In this document: piece by piece, positions 20,901 through 32,419 of the stretch | How positions within the stretch are numbered: position 1 is the stretch's first letter | Layout of the letters: the number at the start of each line of letters is the position of its first letter | Source of the DNA: Phytoseiulus persimilis | Taxonomy: Eukaryota > Arthropoda > Arachnida > Mesostigmata > Phytoseiidae | DNA length: 64,000 nucleotides | Assembly: GCA_037576195.1 (NCBI GenBank) | Contig: CM075102.1 | Location: forward strand, 36,824,745-36,888,744 | Direction of reading: 5' to 3' | Program-made: the position numbers and the translations under genes | The notes under the pieces: model-generated | Told to the model about the DNA's origin: nothing | What the model saw: only the letters and a program-made list of their open reading frames with translations | Database searches by the model: none

Positions 20901-22285
20901 CGAATTCGGGCTAATGGTGAATGTGTACGAAAGTTAGGCCCTCGTTTTCTAGCGATCTATTTACTGTGAGGCCGACCGACCAAAGTCCTTCATGGGGAAC
21001 AGAAGTCCATCCTGAATAACGAAACGAAGTTCGATGAACTTAGAAAAGCTGCATCGAAAGCTTCCGCTCCAACACTGGATCGGATCGAATTCAAATTTTG
21101 TCGACAATTTTTGGAGCTGCCAAGCCGCAATCGGCAGCAGCGGCGTTTTCGGACTGCACTTGAGAGATAAGTGTTCCCAACAAGACTGCTCGCGTATTCT
21201 TTGAGAACGTCTACCTGCGCCATGGGATCTGTGAGAAAATACGAAAAGCGAGCCTGTCGGACAGCGACACTGCTGAGAAAGAATGAAGTCGATACTCTGA
21301 GAAAATACGATCTTTTTGATCCAATTACGACCAATTGGAGACGCAAATGGTACTGCTCTGAAGAATGGACATTTGACAATGTTAGCATCTACCGCGGCTG
21401 GCATCTGGCCACGCCAAGTTTCCGACGCCAAGTACCGCAACATTATGACGAGCCTCGGCCGCTGTGGGAATATTTTAATTACAATTCGGCGCGAGAAAAC
21501 CCGAAGATGAGAACAACTAAACGAACATTCCAAGGAAGACGCACGCGTTGCGGCTCCAGAGATCCTGTCGGTCCATTCAGTAAAGTTAGCTACCCCAGAG
21601 GTTCGCTGTCAACTGTGTGCACTTGAAACTTATGCTGTCACACGTTTAGCGACCACTGGCATCTCGAACAAGCGTCATCTTCGCGCGGAGCTGCCTTCTC
21701 AAGCGAAAAAACAGGTAATCGATCAAAATTGGCGGTATCAGTGGATCGAAGCCCACGTTATCAATCGATCAAAGCTTGGGTCTTTTAAAAGATGGCGCTG
21801 ACGCTGCCTGTCGACGGATCGGAACATGTGTCATCATGTCCGGCCCTTTCGACTAACGGGACGGGTCTTTCAGAAAGCGGCAAAACTGAACAGAGAGCGC
21901 GACACATGAGTCGCTCTCGCAGAAGAACCCCGTGGACTCGTCCCCGATTCTTGAGAAACATTGGAGGAACGGAAAATTTGTCCACATCATCGAATCGATT
22001 TTCCAGTCAGCCGGGAGAGTCATCTCCGAATCGATTTTCCAGCCGGCAGGGAATATTTGTTCCCCTCTCTCATCTCTCTATTCAATCGTCATCTTCAGAT
22101 TCGACCGTCTTATTGGAGCTCCGGAAGAGGGAGTATGTTGCGTGGATTCGAGAACGGACGAATCCCGCTGAATCCAGTCATGGGATGCATCTTTCTACTC
22201 GTTTCGAGCTATTCCTGATGGGTTCCAGTTGTCTCCGGTAGAGATAGGGATAGCGGACCTTGTCCAAACCGCAGATCCCTTTGGG
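18000..22285. other. Gene-poor stretch with unassigned open frames
   Basis: Frames of 100-190 codons occur, most notably overlapping ones at 20961-21626 on both strands and 20228-20557 on the minus strand. Opposite-strand frames are equally open and none matches a family I know. I annotate no gene. Confidence 0.35.
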
Positions 22286-22288
22286 ATA

Positions 22289-22296
22289 GGATAGAC
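22289..22296. repeat. Target-site duplication, left copy
   Basis: GGATAGAC, repeated exactly at 22490-22497 on the other side of the MITE. Eight bases is the hAT-family length. Confidence 0.8.
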
Positions 22297-22489
22297 CAGT
22301 GGTTCTCAAAGTGGTCGATGGCCGATCTCCGGTTTACAGAGGTGATGCCGGGGTGGATTTGACCATACTTCTTGGCGTCCACGTAGGTGGATCAAGGGTC
22401 GACGGTCGACCCTTTTGGGGACGGCAGTCCATAAACTTCAACGAAGTCGCCTAGGGGGTCGATGGGTCAGTGGAGTTTGAGAACCACTG
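22297..22489. mobile_element. hAT-type MITE (193 bp, non-autonomous)
   Basis: The ends are inverted repeats CAGTGGTTCTCAAAGT and CAGTGGTTCTCAAACT (15 of 16 identical), which is the classic hAT terminal sequence, flanked by a perfect 8-bp duplication GGATAGAC. The interior has no coding capacity. Near its middle is a small palindrome, GGGTCGACGGTCGACCC (22396-22412). The intact ends and duplication indicate a fairly recent insertion, mobilised by a transposase encoded elsewhere. Confidence 0.85.
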
Positions 22490-22497
22490 GGATAGAC
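22490..22497. repeat. Target-site duplication, right copy
   Basis: GGATAGAC, identical to 22289-22296. Confidence 0.8.
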
Positions 22498-22499
22498 GA

Positions 22500-24095
22500 A
22501 TCGTGAAGCGAAAGACAGAAGTCGAGAGGATATGTGACGGTGCGGAGTTCCCTACCTATCGTAATCGTAATCGAGCTTTGGAATCGCACCTCCGTTTTTT
22601 TTTTATTTCAACGAAAGCATCGGAGCGACGTGATTGAAATGTTCGCGGTCGTCATCCCGCGAAGGAGATCGCGAATCTCCCTGATTGTCAAGTCCTTAGC
22701 CGGTTTCGATGCCGCTCAGAAAGGATTCTGCCACCTTCGCGGATGCACATCACAAGGATTTCGTGCAACCATCCGAATCGAATACTCGCGACTCCTGCAT
22801 TCGTTTTGAGATCTCTCGGCATATCGAGATGGGAAGAACGCACTCGGCAGAAAACGCCGTTGGAAGCAACAGAATCGGAAACTTCGCACTCTGACGATTG
22901 CGTCGGTATATCTCTGGAAAAGACTATCGGAGCCAGTAGGGTGTCAGAGGGGCGGTCCGCCCGACGATCGCGGAGCCCTCAGCAGTTGGATCTTGAAAAA
23001 GAAGGTCGGAAAGAGTCAACCAGCTCGTTATCATTCGTAGCAGGCGAAAACTTCGAAACTGGTCTCAGACCGAGCTCAGGTATCGTTCCCCGGGGGCGGA
23101 ATCGACTGAATCTGCCGCCGCCGTTACCACCCTGGCGGGGTTAGAAACGCCTCTAGTAATGCGAATACGAGCATCCGAATTTTCTCCTCCGGTCCCAGCC
23201 CGAGGTCGCCAGGGTTGCGATTTTCGGATTGGATTGGCCTTCTCCAGGTTCATCTTCGGATGACCCCTTTCGTCTCGAAACAGCGTCACAGGTTCTTGCA
23301 GGAGAAGAGCATCGTTGATCCCACTCCTTGGCTGACAGACTCAAACATCGTTCAATTGCCCAACATACCCGTTCTGGTGACGTGCACTGTTTTTTCCGCG
23401 CACAGGATATTCCGTTCTTCCAAACAGCCGGGAGTCCGCTCCTCCCACCTTCCAGTCGCATGAAATGAGAATACTGTCACAGAGTCTGGATTGACTGGGT
23501 GATACTTGATGAGAGATGCTGTCATGAAACATCCCAGAAGCTTGACCGGTTTCAAAAATTGAACCCGTCCCATGTAGGAAGTCGATCCCTGAGTGAAATT
23601 ATTTTTTGGACCGAAAACCGCCGCATGGTTTGCCCTGTTTTCTTCTTATCGAAGCCAATATCAGTAATTTTCTCACCCCCTCGAACAAGTCCCACATATC
23701 AGAGGATGTCGGTGTTTCAAGATTTCTCACGGGAAGATTCGACGGATGCCCCTGCCGCTCATGAGAGGATGCTCCACGATTCGAGGCTGCCCTTCCATCG
23801 AACCAGTATGTCCCTTCCGTCGACTCATGCATCATCGAGGTGCTCCGAATCGCATGCGGGTAGAGACAGTATGTGGAGGTGAGACCTGCGCCCGGGCTGA
23901 AGCTCTACGTTTCCGAACCCTCCGAGTGTGGTTTCGACGCCCTGGCGGCGTCCTGTCTCAGGAAGACTGAGCTGCGGCTGAGCTTCCTACTGCGAGAATC
24001 GTCATCATAGCTCTCAATCGCGCCATACAGTCAAACAATGAACGCCTCAAAGCTTCTCGGGAAACTCATTCCTTCACAGATCTGAAGCGTCAAGG
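22500..24095. other. No gene recognised
   Basis: A 133-codon frame (22743-23144, plus) ends in a Pro-rich PPPLPPWRG and could be coding, but I see no splice context or family. Other frames overlap on the minus strand. Confidence 0.3.
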
Positions 24096-24108
24096 CTCGG
24101 AGCGGAGA

Positions 24109-24114
24109 TATAAG
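24109..24114 (+). promoter_or_regulatory. Candidate TATA box
   Basis: TATAAG in GATATAAGAGCG, with an ATG at 24149 about 40 bases downstream. That ATG opens only a ten-codon frame (24149-24181), so if the promoter is real the first exon is short or largely untranslated. Confidence 0.4.
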
Positions 24115-24438
24115 AGCGAGAGCGAGTCCACCCGAGCAGCTACGAAACATGGAAAACCACGTTTCGGAAAGCAACTTTTGATGGATTCGTAGGTCCAGCG
24201 ATAAGTGGCTTGTAGAAGTTCAGGATTCCCATTTTTCATCTGTTTGACTTCCTCCTACCCTTGAGATTTTGACGCATCGCGCGCATACCCCCCTGATGGT
24301 GGTGCCGCTAAAAAGTGACCAGAATCAGCGGATCAGTGAGTCCTCGACATTTTCTCTCCTCGTCGGATATCGCGGCAACTAGTGGGTGCTCGTGCTCTTC
24401 ATCTTCCCTGATGTTTTTTTTTTCTCTGTTTGCCGCAG

Positions 24439-24570
24439 CTTCGGGAGGTATCTGACCGCATGAACCGTGCCCGAACTTTCTTCGATTCACTCTCCACATT
24501 CTCCGAACGCACCCGCCGACAGCGGGGCCAAAGTATCGAGTCTAGCAGGACTTCGGAACCAAAGCGCTGA
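24439..24570 (+). CDS. Candidate C-terminal exon of an unidentified protein
   Basis: A very strong acceptor (long T run, TTTGCCGCAG, ending at 24438) leads into 43 codons, LREVSDRMNRARTFFDSLST onward, rich in Arg and Ser, ending SEPKR and TGA. It looks like the charged helical end of a protein. A good donor (ATCAGTGAGTCC) lies about 110 bases upstream, but its phase fits only if the preceding exon is read in a frame with a close stop, so the upstream partner is unresolved. It may belong with the TATA box at 24109. No family is recognised. Confidence 0.35.
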   Translation, partial: LREVSDRMNRARTFFDSLSTFSERTRRQRGQSIESSRTSEPKR

Positions 24571-24574
24571 CCGC

Positions 24575-27410
24575 AACTCTTGCCAAAACGCTAGTCCCGA
24601 GTCTCGTCATGGCGAGATACGTAGTACGAGCGAGCCCGAAGGCAAGTCACTCATTCTGACTGACAGACCGAGCAGCCGCCCGCAATGACGATAATCGAAA
24701 ATTGCTCGAGTCAGACACAATCGTTGGCGGCGGCGTCGCGGGCCTCCGATGCGTTTACGAGTAAATTTCGCTCCATTCGCGATCAGCCTGATCTCTTCGT
24801 CTTATAGTCCGCCTGGCTTGAATTTCTAATTCGATTCTTCGTCCGCCATCCCATTCTTCTATACATCCGACGGCTGGATGTTCAGATCGGAAATTTGGCC
24901 CCACGGACCGTATGGACCGAGCGGAGTGGCGGCGCTGACAGCTTCACATCAAAGACAGGCCGTTTTGGAAAGGCCCCCTTTTGTATTCTCCGCGGTACAT
25001 TTGGATGACACGAAATCAACAACAGCGAAGTTACGACACGACAGTGTTTGACCGGTCACGGCTCTGCATTTAATTCTCATCTTGATTCCCATTCCGTCAG
25101 TGCAGGTTCATCAAGACAGACTACCGGTCCAGAAGGAGAAGACGCCGCCGTTCTCAAAAACCGATCCCGGCTTATGAGAACAGGGTTCGCAAATGCGGAA
25201 CGCAGCGAACAGAAACGGCCGACTACGACGGAAAGAAAACATTGTGACAAAACGGCGTTTTCTCTGCGACGACGTCTTATCCCTCCTTGTCAATCATAGA
25301 GAGCGAAGTTTTGAGCTTTTCAGTCTTCGATTGATGGCAACCGGAACGTTGATGACGGACGCTCGATCTGTCGGAAAATCCAAGTTTCTATCTGTCGTAT
25401 TCTCGCTCTCCTATCGACTGAGGAAGCCTTTGACTACAGAGTTAACGTCCGATTCCGTTCTCAGGGAAACGAGATTTATGGCACCAATTAGGAAACAGGT
25501 ACATCTTCCGAACCGTTCTTACGGTTGCAGGAATACCGCTGCTCTTCCTCTCAGACGATTCAGCGCTCCTCCGTGCTGGACCAAGGAAGACCGAACCAGT
25601 TACGTGCAATGAATAGAAAGTGAAATCAGCGGAGCAAGACGAATATTGCGCAATATTCCGAATACGGCGCGTCGGGCGATGTCGCATCGTACGGAAAACA
25701 TACGGTCTTCGGTCGCGAAACTCGAGAGTTTTGTTAGCGAAAGCTTCCTTGCCGCATTACTTCGGAGAATCTCAACGGATTTGACTTCTCTTACGATGAA
25801 TCGAAGTCCGTTTCCTCCTTGCGGAAGGCTGGAGGACATTCTCGAGCAGCGGCCTGGAGGCCGACGGGACTTTGCCGATCACTGAGCGCGTGCTATGAGC
25901 TTATGTACTGATAACGTTTGGGTTCACCATAAGGAAATATTGGCGGTGAGGGGGGCTTGTTCACGACCGCATGACCAAATGTGCTGTTTAGGCTAAATTC
26001 CGGAGTGGTATCAATACGGCCGGGTTCGTGGAATCGCAGAGCAGCTCTGTGCAACTCATTGTATGCATAGCTCCTCACGAGACATTGTATATCGATCGCA
26101 ATAAACAGCCGCGAATTTTTTCACGAGTGCTGGACTTGCAAGGATCACTGCCTTGTCCTCCTCCAATGGCCTCCCTTGCCGCAGACCTCAAATTCTCTGA
26201 AGGAATCTCGGGAACCCCTACCGGAAACCAACATTCTCTGAACCATCAGAGCGATACGAGCATTCCCCGCCATGGCGATTCAAATGGTTCCGTTGACGCG
26301 ACCTCTACGTTGGTACAGCGTTTGCGGCAGCGATCGAGCCGCCACCACGCGGTAATTTCCCGCTCACATCCGCGTCGATGTGAATGCGTTGAACTCGACC
26401 ACGCGAATCATCGGCCTTCCGGTCGGCCAGAGAAGGAACGAAGGTGCGGGACAGGAACGAGGTTTCGAAACGAGCACCGATGCAAAATAGAGTTACCTCT
26501 CCAGAATAGCGGGATGGGAAGCCGCGATTACGCTCGCGTACTCGGCGGCGGCCGCTCGCTCACACTATCGCGCGTTTTGGAAAGTCGGAAATCGCAGAAT
26601 GGCTGGGTTCCTTCGATGGATGCCGGTATGGCGTCAAAAGCTTCTGGCCAACAATAAGTCTTCAGCTGAAAATGCATTGCTTCACTTATCTATTGTTTGC
26701 GTTACTTCGGCTGTTCCTCATTCATCTTCGTACGTCTTTGGCTTCTACGCATATCTTCTGGACCCTCCCAAATTACTGTAATCGGTCGACCGTGCATTCA
26801 TCTCTCTCCTCACTCTGAGTTCGAAAACGTTTTCGACCTGCATTATTCCCGTCATATGTACCGAGGGTCTGTTCCATGGCCGAGCATAAGTTTTTGGGCT
26901 CGATCCGAGCCGCTGTGGCTGAGGTGAGTACCCGACGACGTTCTGTCAACAGAGCCGCACGCTGAACAGACTCCTCTTCCGGTGAGTCTGAATTGAAACC
27001 ACTCGATGAAAATCTCAGGCTGTTCACCCGATGCCAAGAACCATTAACGAATCTTTGTTTTCCCTTGTTTTCGACTCCGTCACTTGAGTCAGACATTTCG
27101 AAACACCATGTTCTCCGATGAAATTCCGCTCTTAACCCGCCACAGCTGCGGGTCACGACCCCCTGAAGCACGTGAAAACACACGCAACTCCCTGTAGCCG
27201 GTGGATAGTAAGCGCGAAGAAAATCCAGTCGAGGGATCGACGCAGGAGGGAAAGCTTTGAGTGACATCTCTAAGGAATCGGAACTCTTTCAGAAAGTTCT
27301 TTTCGGTTCGCTCGTCGTGGGACATGGAAGCTTAGATCCCAAAACCGGTGGTAGAGCATCGGAAACGCTTTGCGGAGTTGACTGCGCTCCGCGCTGAGAA
27401 TTTCTCGGAA
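24575..27410. other. No gene recognised with confidence
   Basis: The longest frame is 209 codons (26028-26657, plus). An alternative spliced reading in another frame (ATG at 26270, donor CGCGGTAATT, acceptor CTCTCCAG) gives a small basic protein with a presequence-like start. I cannot choose between them. A minus-strand exon of the 27.5-kb gene may also lie at 27000-27160. Confidence 0.3.
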
Positions 27411-27415
27411 CTTAC

Positions 27416-27562
27416 CGTGTCCAGAAAGGCGTCGTTTTCCAAGTGAGCCTTCGAGTGGACTGTTGACGCGAGTAGACAAGTCAGGCACAGAACGGACCAC
27501 CACCACCACGAGCCGCGGCAACACGACGGCACGATACGTTGAATATGGCATTTCTGAAGCAT
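27416..27562 (-). CDS. First coding exon of a secreted or membrane protein (signal peptide)
   Basis: The ATG at 27562 begins 49 codons: a basic, Cys-containing start, four Trp in a row (GSWWWWSVLCLTCLLASTVHS), then KAHLENDAFLDT and a consensus donor GTAAGT. This is a good signal peptide and a phase-0 splice. The next exon is unclear. A 34-base intron would lead to STPQSVSDALPPV and on to a stop after PKRTF, giving an 80-residue secreted peptide. Alternatively a strong acceptor (CACGTGCTTCAG) leads to GVVTRSCGG with further Cys residues. No family is recognised. Confidence 0.4.
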
Positions 27563-27569
27563 CACAGCT

Positions 27570-30500
27570 TTTCACAACGAGTACATTCTTCGACGATGGT
27601 TCAACGAATATCGGACCCAGCTGAGTGAGCGATTGATTGGCAGGGATCCGAGAATCGAGCGAGCACCCGACTGATGCTCCGGCTCGATCCGGGGAGCTTT
27701 TCCGGGATTCGTAGGCTGGACACTTGCTCCCTATGGAGAACTCCTCCGATTCGATCTCAGTGATCCAGGGAATCCGGAACAGAAATAACTTGTCACCGAT
27801 TCCCACGAAGACCGGTTTCGAACAGTTCGTTCCGTGCAAGACGCCCGCTCAAGAAAGATCGCGGCGAAAATGACGGGGGCAAAGGGTTCCAAAGTCTTGG
27901 ATTTTCGCTCAGCTGGGACACTTTCCCTTTCGAGAGCTGGAGAAAGTTGGGTGATAAATTGACGCTCTAGCAGACAGCCAGTGAAAGTGGCCCCGGGCTC
28001 CGACCAGGGGCGGTCTGGGGCCCTTTCCGTGTGCAGGAGGGGCCATCGACGCAGCTGGTGGAGCTTCGATGGAAACGCAAGAGGCCTCCTCGCCTCTGAG
28101 CCGACGACAGCGGTGCCTGGTCGACGTTAATTGGCCAACGGGAGTTGCAGGGGCGCCGAGCACCGAGGAACGCAACGGCCGCTCGCCGGTGGATAATGAT
28201 GGAATGAACGAATCCCGAAACCAAAAGTACCATCTTCGAACACAAGTCATGATGCCTTGCAAAAAAAGCTGAGCTCAACTCTGGAAGAGCAGGTTCGAGA
28301 TCATTCTGCCCGAACGCTGGGGGAATACCCCTTCCGGACGAGCGGTTCCGTTGCGAACGTGAATTACGTGCTTTACGTGGCTTCCGAGACGTCATTCGTT
28401 CGTCGGCATTGAAGAAACAACTCTTGAGCGGGCCCCCCCGACACTGCTTTCTCCCAATGGAAACTGTTCTTGACAGGGGCTGATGCGGGATACAGATAGG
28501 CACACTTGTAAAATCTTCGCGTGATCCGAATTTATTCCATGCGGTCCAGTATCCAGCATTGTTCCTCAGCCGAGCGTTGAGATGTCGTTATTTATAATGG
28601 TTGACCGCTTGCAAGCATTCACTGCAAAATCGAACACTTTGGAAAATTGTACCTTGGAATCGAACGATGTTCGGACAGCTTTCGCGAAATTGGACAACAT
28701 ACTTCACGTGATATGCAGCCATTATACGGACCCTGAGCGACTCGTTCACCGAAAGCGAAAACGTTCACCATGAGCGATCCTCGGAGCTCCGAACCGACCG
28801 AAGCCCCACGGAATGGAAATGTACTCGACCCCACGTTCTGCCCAAGTTTCTCCTCGCGTGAATATCTCAGGTTCCGGGAACTTGATGGCATTTCCAGTGA
28901 TTTCCGAAAGCCAACGGAGCCTAGAATGAACTTCTACGACATGGCTCTACATGATGTGGGCCGGCAAACAACGATCCCGAGCGCTTCACCCCTCGCTTCT
29001 CCAATACTCTGTGTTTTTTGCGTTTATTTCGCGCGCCGCCAAAAATATGGGCGGAACTGACGAGCCTATAATCATGGACGGGAAACCGAGTAGGAGAACT
29101 TCATTCATCACGTCTAGCCTCGTCGCAACTGCGAATACCTTCACAACCCTTGATAGTGGAACGTTACACGGCGATGACAACAACGGAGATGATTGTGTGG
29201 TCTCTGATGGTCGTTCCGTCGTCGCCGTCGATGATTTCTTATTCTAGATGAAAAAGCTCGATTAGCGAGCTTTAAATGATAAGCTTGCCTCTCGCCGATG
29301 CGGAGGAAGACTTGCAAGACTTGAACTCCCGTCATCTTTTTAGGAATCTAGGGAACCGGGCGCATCCCGAACAACGATTCTGGGCTCGGGCTCCAAGAAG
29401 AGGTGGTAATCTTGCCAAAGCCCTCACGTGTGAACTTCTGAAAATCGCTTCGTGCTCGATCATCGATTGGTATTCGGTGCCACGTGAGCTTTCCCAAGCC
29501 TGCTGCTCCGACCAGTTTTGACCCGTTGCTGAATCTGCGAGAAAATGTCGACCTCTTGACAAGGGCACTGCGGAAACTTTTGGTAGTGTTCAGATAATCT
29601 CGACAGCCGATGCCGTCTTGAAAAACTTCCCCCCGAACTAATCGCCGAATAGATGGATCGATTCATGCTCGTTGAGAAAAATTCGAATCGAAGCGTTCCG
29701 TCCAGTTTGACACCCGCGCTACTGGACAGCTTGTATTTTTCCAGTGTTTCTCCTACATGGTTCCCATCAACATGGTGAGGCCGATTACCGCAAGAAACGT
29801 TGTGATAGCTCGCGGAAGTCCGGAGCGATGTTCTGTCCTCGGCTTCCCTCCGTAGAGCCCCATAGTGAAAAGGTAAAAGAATGGTCCTCATCCGAGGAGC
29901 TACTGAGTACGCCTTGGTTGCCATGCATACTTCGCGCACTCATGTTCTGAATGTGTAAATAACCTCCACGCCGATTTGTTCAGTTCAATGAACCCCAGCA
30001 TATACTTCAGGTGAACAAAGAGTCTCGGGAATTCGGTTTGTCCGACCTCGATTAGCTCATGATACACATCGTTCCGATGACAAGAACATTAGGGCGATCA
30101 AGAGCAATCTAAACGACGAACGGAAACCGCACGAGCGATGATGCAGGAACAACCGCTGCGAGCAAAAGCGAAGGGTGAAAGGATCGAGTGATGCAGGACA
30201 GAGGCGATCGACCTCAGCATTTCTCATCGAAAGGCATGCCGATTGATTTCAATGGGCCCCGTTTCTGAAGACTGGGGTCCGCCAGGTTCAAGTCACGAAG
30301 ACTTATAAGAACGGGCACAGATCAAAACTCAACGTACTTTTTTCTAAGGGACTGACGAACTGGGTTTATGGCTGTACCGAAACTAGCTGTGCATTGAGTT
30401 TCCGCTGCTTGCGAGTTCTCACCTGCAGCACTCCCCTGGATTTGGAGGAAGCATAGTGGCTTTGAGTTCAGTCCTCAGGGGCCGCTCTTCCTTTGACAGA

Positions 30501-31360
30501 ACTCCTCGGGCGTCCACAGACTTGCGGTCTGTCACGTGCTGGTCGATGCGTCGAACTGTTGCTCCGTTTGCCTCGGGAATCCTCCGTGACACTCAGCGCA
30601 ACTCATGACGAACGTATATTTTTTGTTGTTGATTTTCCGCGATCGAGGAAAAAAAACCTTTGTAACAGAAAAAGACGGAACGGAAAACGCGAAGGCGGCA
30701 CCGCCGGCGCGAAGACCACAGCGACAACTGCTCGTCGTCATCCGAGGAGCGTCAAACAAACGATGGCAGAAAGAACAAGGCAACCGTTTCAGAAGAGATG
30801 ATCGGGCCCAGAGCGGCGCGTACAGATGGATGTCCGGTTATCTCCGTTTGCTTCTGGCTTCTTTCTCCTCAATTTTTGTTCATATTTTTCTAAGTTTCTT
30901 TTCGAGCACAAACATGACAGAGCTTCTTCCCCGCGCGTTCCATCGCGTCGAGTGCTCCGCAATCATTTGAGAAAGAGCTCAGGATGAGTTTCTTGGAAGT
31001 GTGGCAGCGGGGGCCGTGTGGACTTTTTGAAATAGTTCTGATGCCTCTCAAGACCAGATGTCGAGAACCGCGTTATAGTGACTGAGAAATTCCGCTGCGG
31101 ATTGCTCGGCGGTAGCGTTCGCCAGATATCGGGAATCGGTTGAGCGAGACGACATCAAATGATCTCCGAAAACACGTTTTCTCTCAGCGATTCATTCTAT
31201 TGATGACGCACAGCATCCTGCTTGCTCAAGCAGGATTACACTTCCCGATTCTCTCTCTTATTCCTCCCCGTGGCTGATGGACCGTCTTCTGGTCACGCTT
31301 TATCGACCGAGTGATTGGAGATCAAATTTTTCGTGAGGCAGCTGGTGATCTGGATGCCAA
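27570..31360. other. Gene-poor stretch with unassigned open frames
   Basis: Frames of 60-180 codons lie on both strands. A 63-codon plus frame (28585-28773) overlaps the next ATG by ATGA with a 96-codon frame (28770-29060); they look protein-like but have no known relatives. A perfect 10-bp hairpin lies at 31215-31236. Confidence 0.3.
31215..31236. repeat. Perfect short inverted repeat
   Basis: ATCCTGCTTG and CAAGCAGGAT face each other across two bases. No function is inferred. Confidence 0.6.
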
Positions 31361-31460
31361 GTTTATTCATCCCAGTGAATGATTGTCAACTCTCCCTCAG
31401 CGACGAATCTTGCTTCCAGGAAAATACTCGCACCGCCGGACTGACTTCGAGATGACGTGT

Positions 31461-31685
31461 CTATAACTCCAGCAGGGGCGTTATAGCATGGCGGACGTTT
31501 CGATATCTGTTGAAGGGAAGACTTTCCGTTTCCGAACGTTCGAGAGTATCGGCGGAAACCATGCGGAAGGAATTGTTCCGCTGGTCCATCAACCAAGCGG
31601 CTGTGTCTTCTATAATTTTAGGATCCTCAAAAATCGAATCCCTCACAGAAATATCTGGACGCTGTCTGTCACCCATGGGACAACT
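31461..31685 (-). CDS. Candidate C-terminal exon, unidentified
   Basis: The minus-strand frame reads PDISVRDSIFEDPKIIEDTA onward, through AAWLMDQRNNSFRMV, to LPFNRYRNVRHAITPLLEL and stop. Its composition and amphipathic patterning look like real protein. It could be joined in phase to an upstream ATG (MVSLNASSP) by a 50-base intron. The plus strand is also open here for 103 codons (31488-31799), so the strand is not certain. No family is recognised. Confidence 0.3.
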   Translation of the reverse strand, partial: SCPMGDRQRPDISVRDSIFEDPKIIEDTAAWLMDQRNNSFRMVSADTLERSETESLPFNRYRNVRHAITPLLEL

Positions 31686-32221
31686 GTCCAATTAGGGACG
31701 ATGGACCCTTTTTTCTCTTGGAACAGCAGTCACGGCGAAGAGGCGTTCAAGCTCACCATCGCCAGCGTCCTCCAGCCTGTGGTCAGGAGGACCAAGTGAT
31801 CAAGCGACCGTTAGTGGATTTCGGGATCCTCAAAACGTGGCCATCTTTTTTTAATATAGGCTTACATTCTACCGGCGAGGGTTCGCTTGTTGTGCCGGAA
31901 GCTAGCCGCAACGAAACTGAAACCACCCAGAGTTGTGCTTTGCGGCACTGTCGACTAGCACTTATCACTCGCTCCGCCGTCAGCGGCTTGCTTCCAATAT
32001 ACTGGTCGTTGATCAGATCGATGTGGAACGTAAGCCTACGAAACCACTAGTTCAGCAGCTGAACTTGGCCCCGTTTTTTTCTCCATTTTCCTGTCGTTCA
32101 ACAACCCATGTTGATCGATTGCTCAAGGGGGTGATTCCTCTGGCTATAACTTCGATTTGAGAGCGATAGAGACCAGGTGTAGTCACCTCTGAGTAGAGAA
32201 AGACTTAGAGGTAGTGTTCTC

Positions 32222-32414
32222 TTAGGCTCCCACCGCACCGAGGCGAGCCAAGAGGACCCGCCGGCACAGAGAGCGACGTCGCGTTAACGATGGGCCGCTG
32301 TCGGCTAGTTTTTTCGTTCTCCGGGGCGCTCTCTGGAACCCTCTGCCATTCCACCGCCTTTCGGGTGATCGTTTACTAGGCCATTCCAGAGATTCAGTCG
32401 TGGTGGGAGCCTAA
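32222..32414. mobile_element. Candidate MITE with 13-bp inverted ends (193 bp)
   Basis: TTAGGCTCCCACC at 32222-32234 is matched exactly in inverted orientation by GGTGGGAGCCTAA at 32402-32414. The interior is non-coding. I see no clear target duplication in the flanks, so the superfamily is unknown and the duplication may have decayed. Confidence 0.45.
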
Positions 32415-32419
32415 ACGAA

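Noticed and set aside
20723..20914. Plus-strand frame with a protein-like stretch DYFSSLSNDPDPGIVCERIN
   Set aside because: No acceptor with a pyrimidine tract at a fitting phase and no known relatives; too weak to list.
20961..21626. Three overlapping frames of 132-190 codons on both strands
   Set aside because: They conflict with one another, match no family and have no clear splice or poly(A) signals.
26028..26657. 209-codon plus-strand frame
   Set aside because: Low-complexity Ser/Arg-rich content, an equally plausible spliced reading in another frame, and no relatives; left unannotated.
30285..30300. GGTTCAAGTC, like a tRNA T-loop
   Set aside because: No A box or acceptor stem at the right distance. 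Similar TTCGA strings elsewhere (for example 580, 5458, 41090, 63228) fail the same test, so no tRNA is called.
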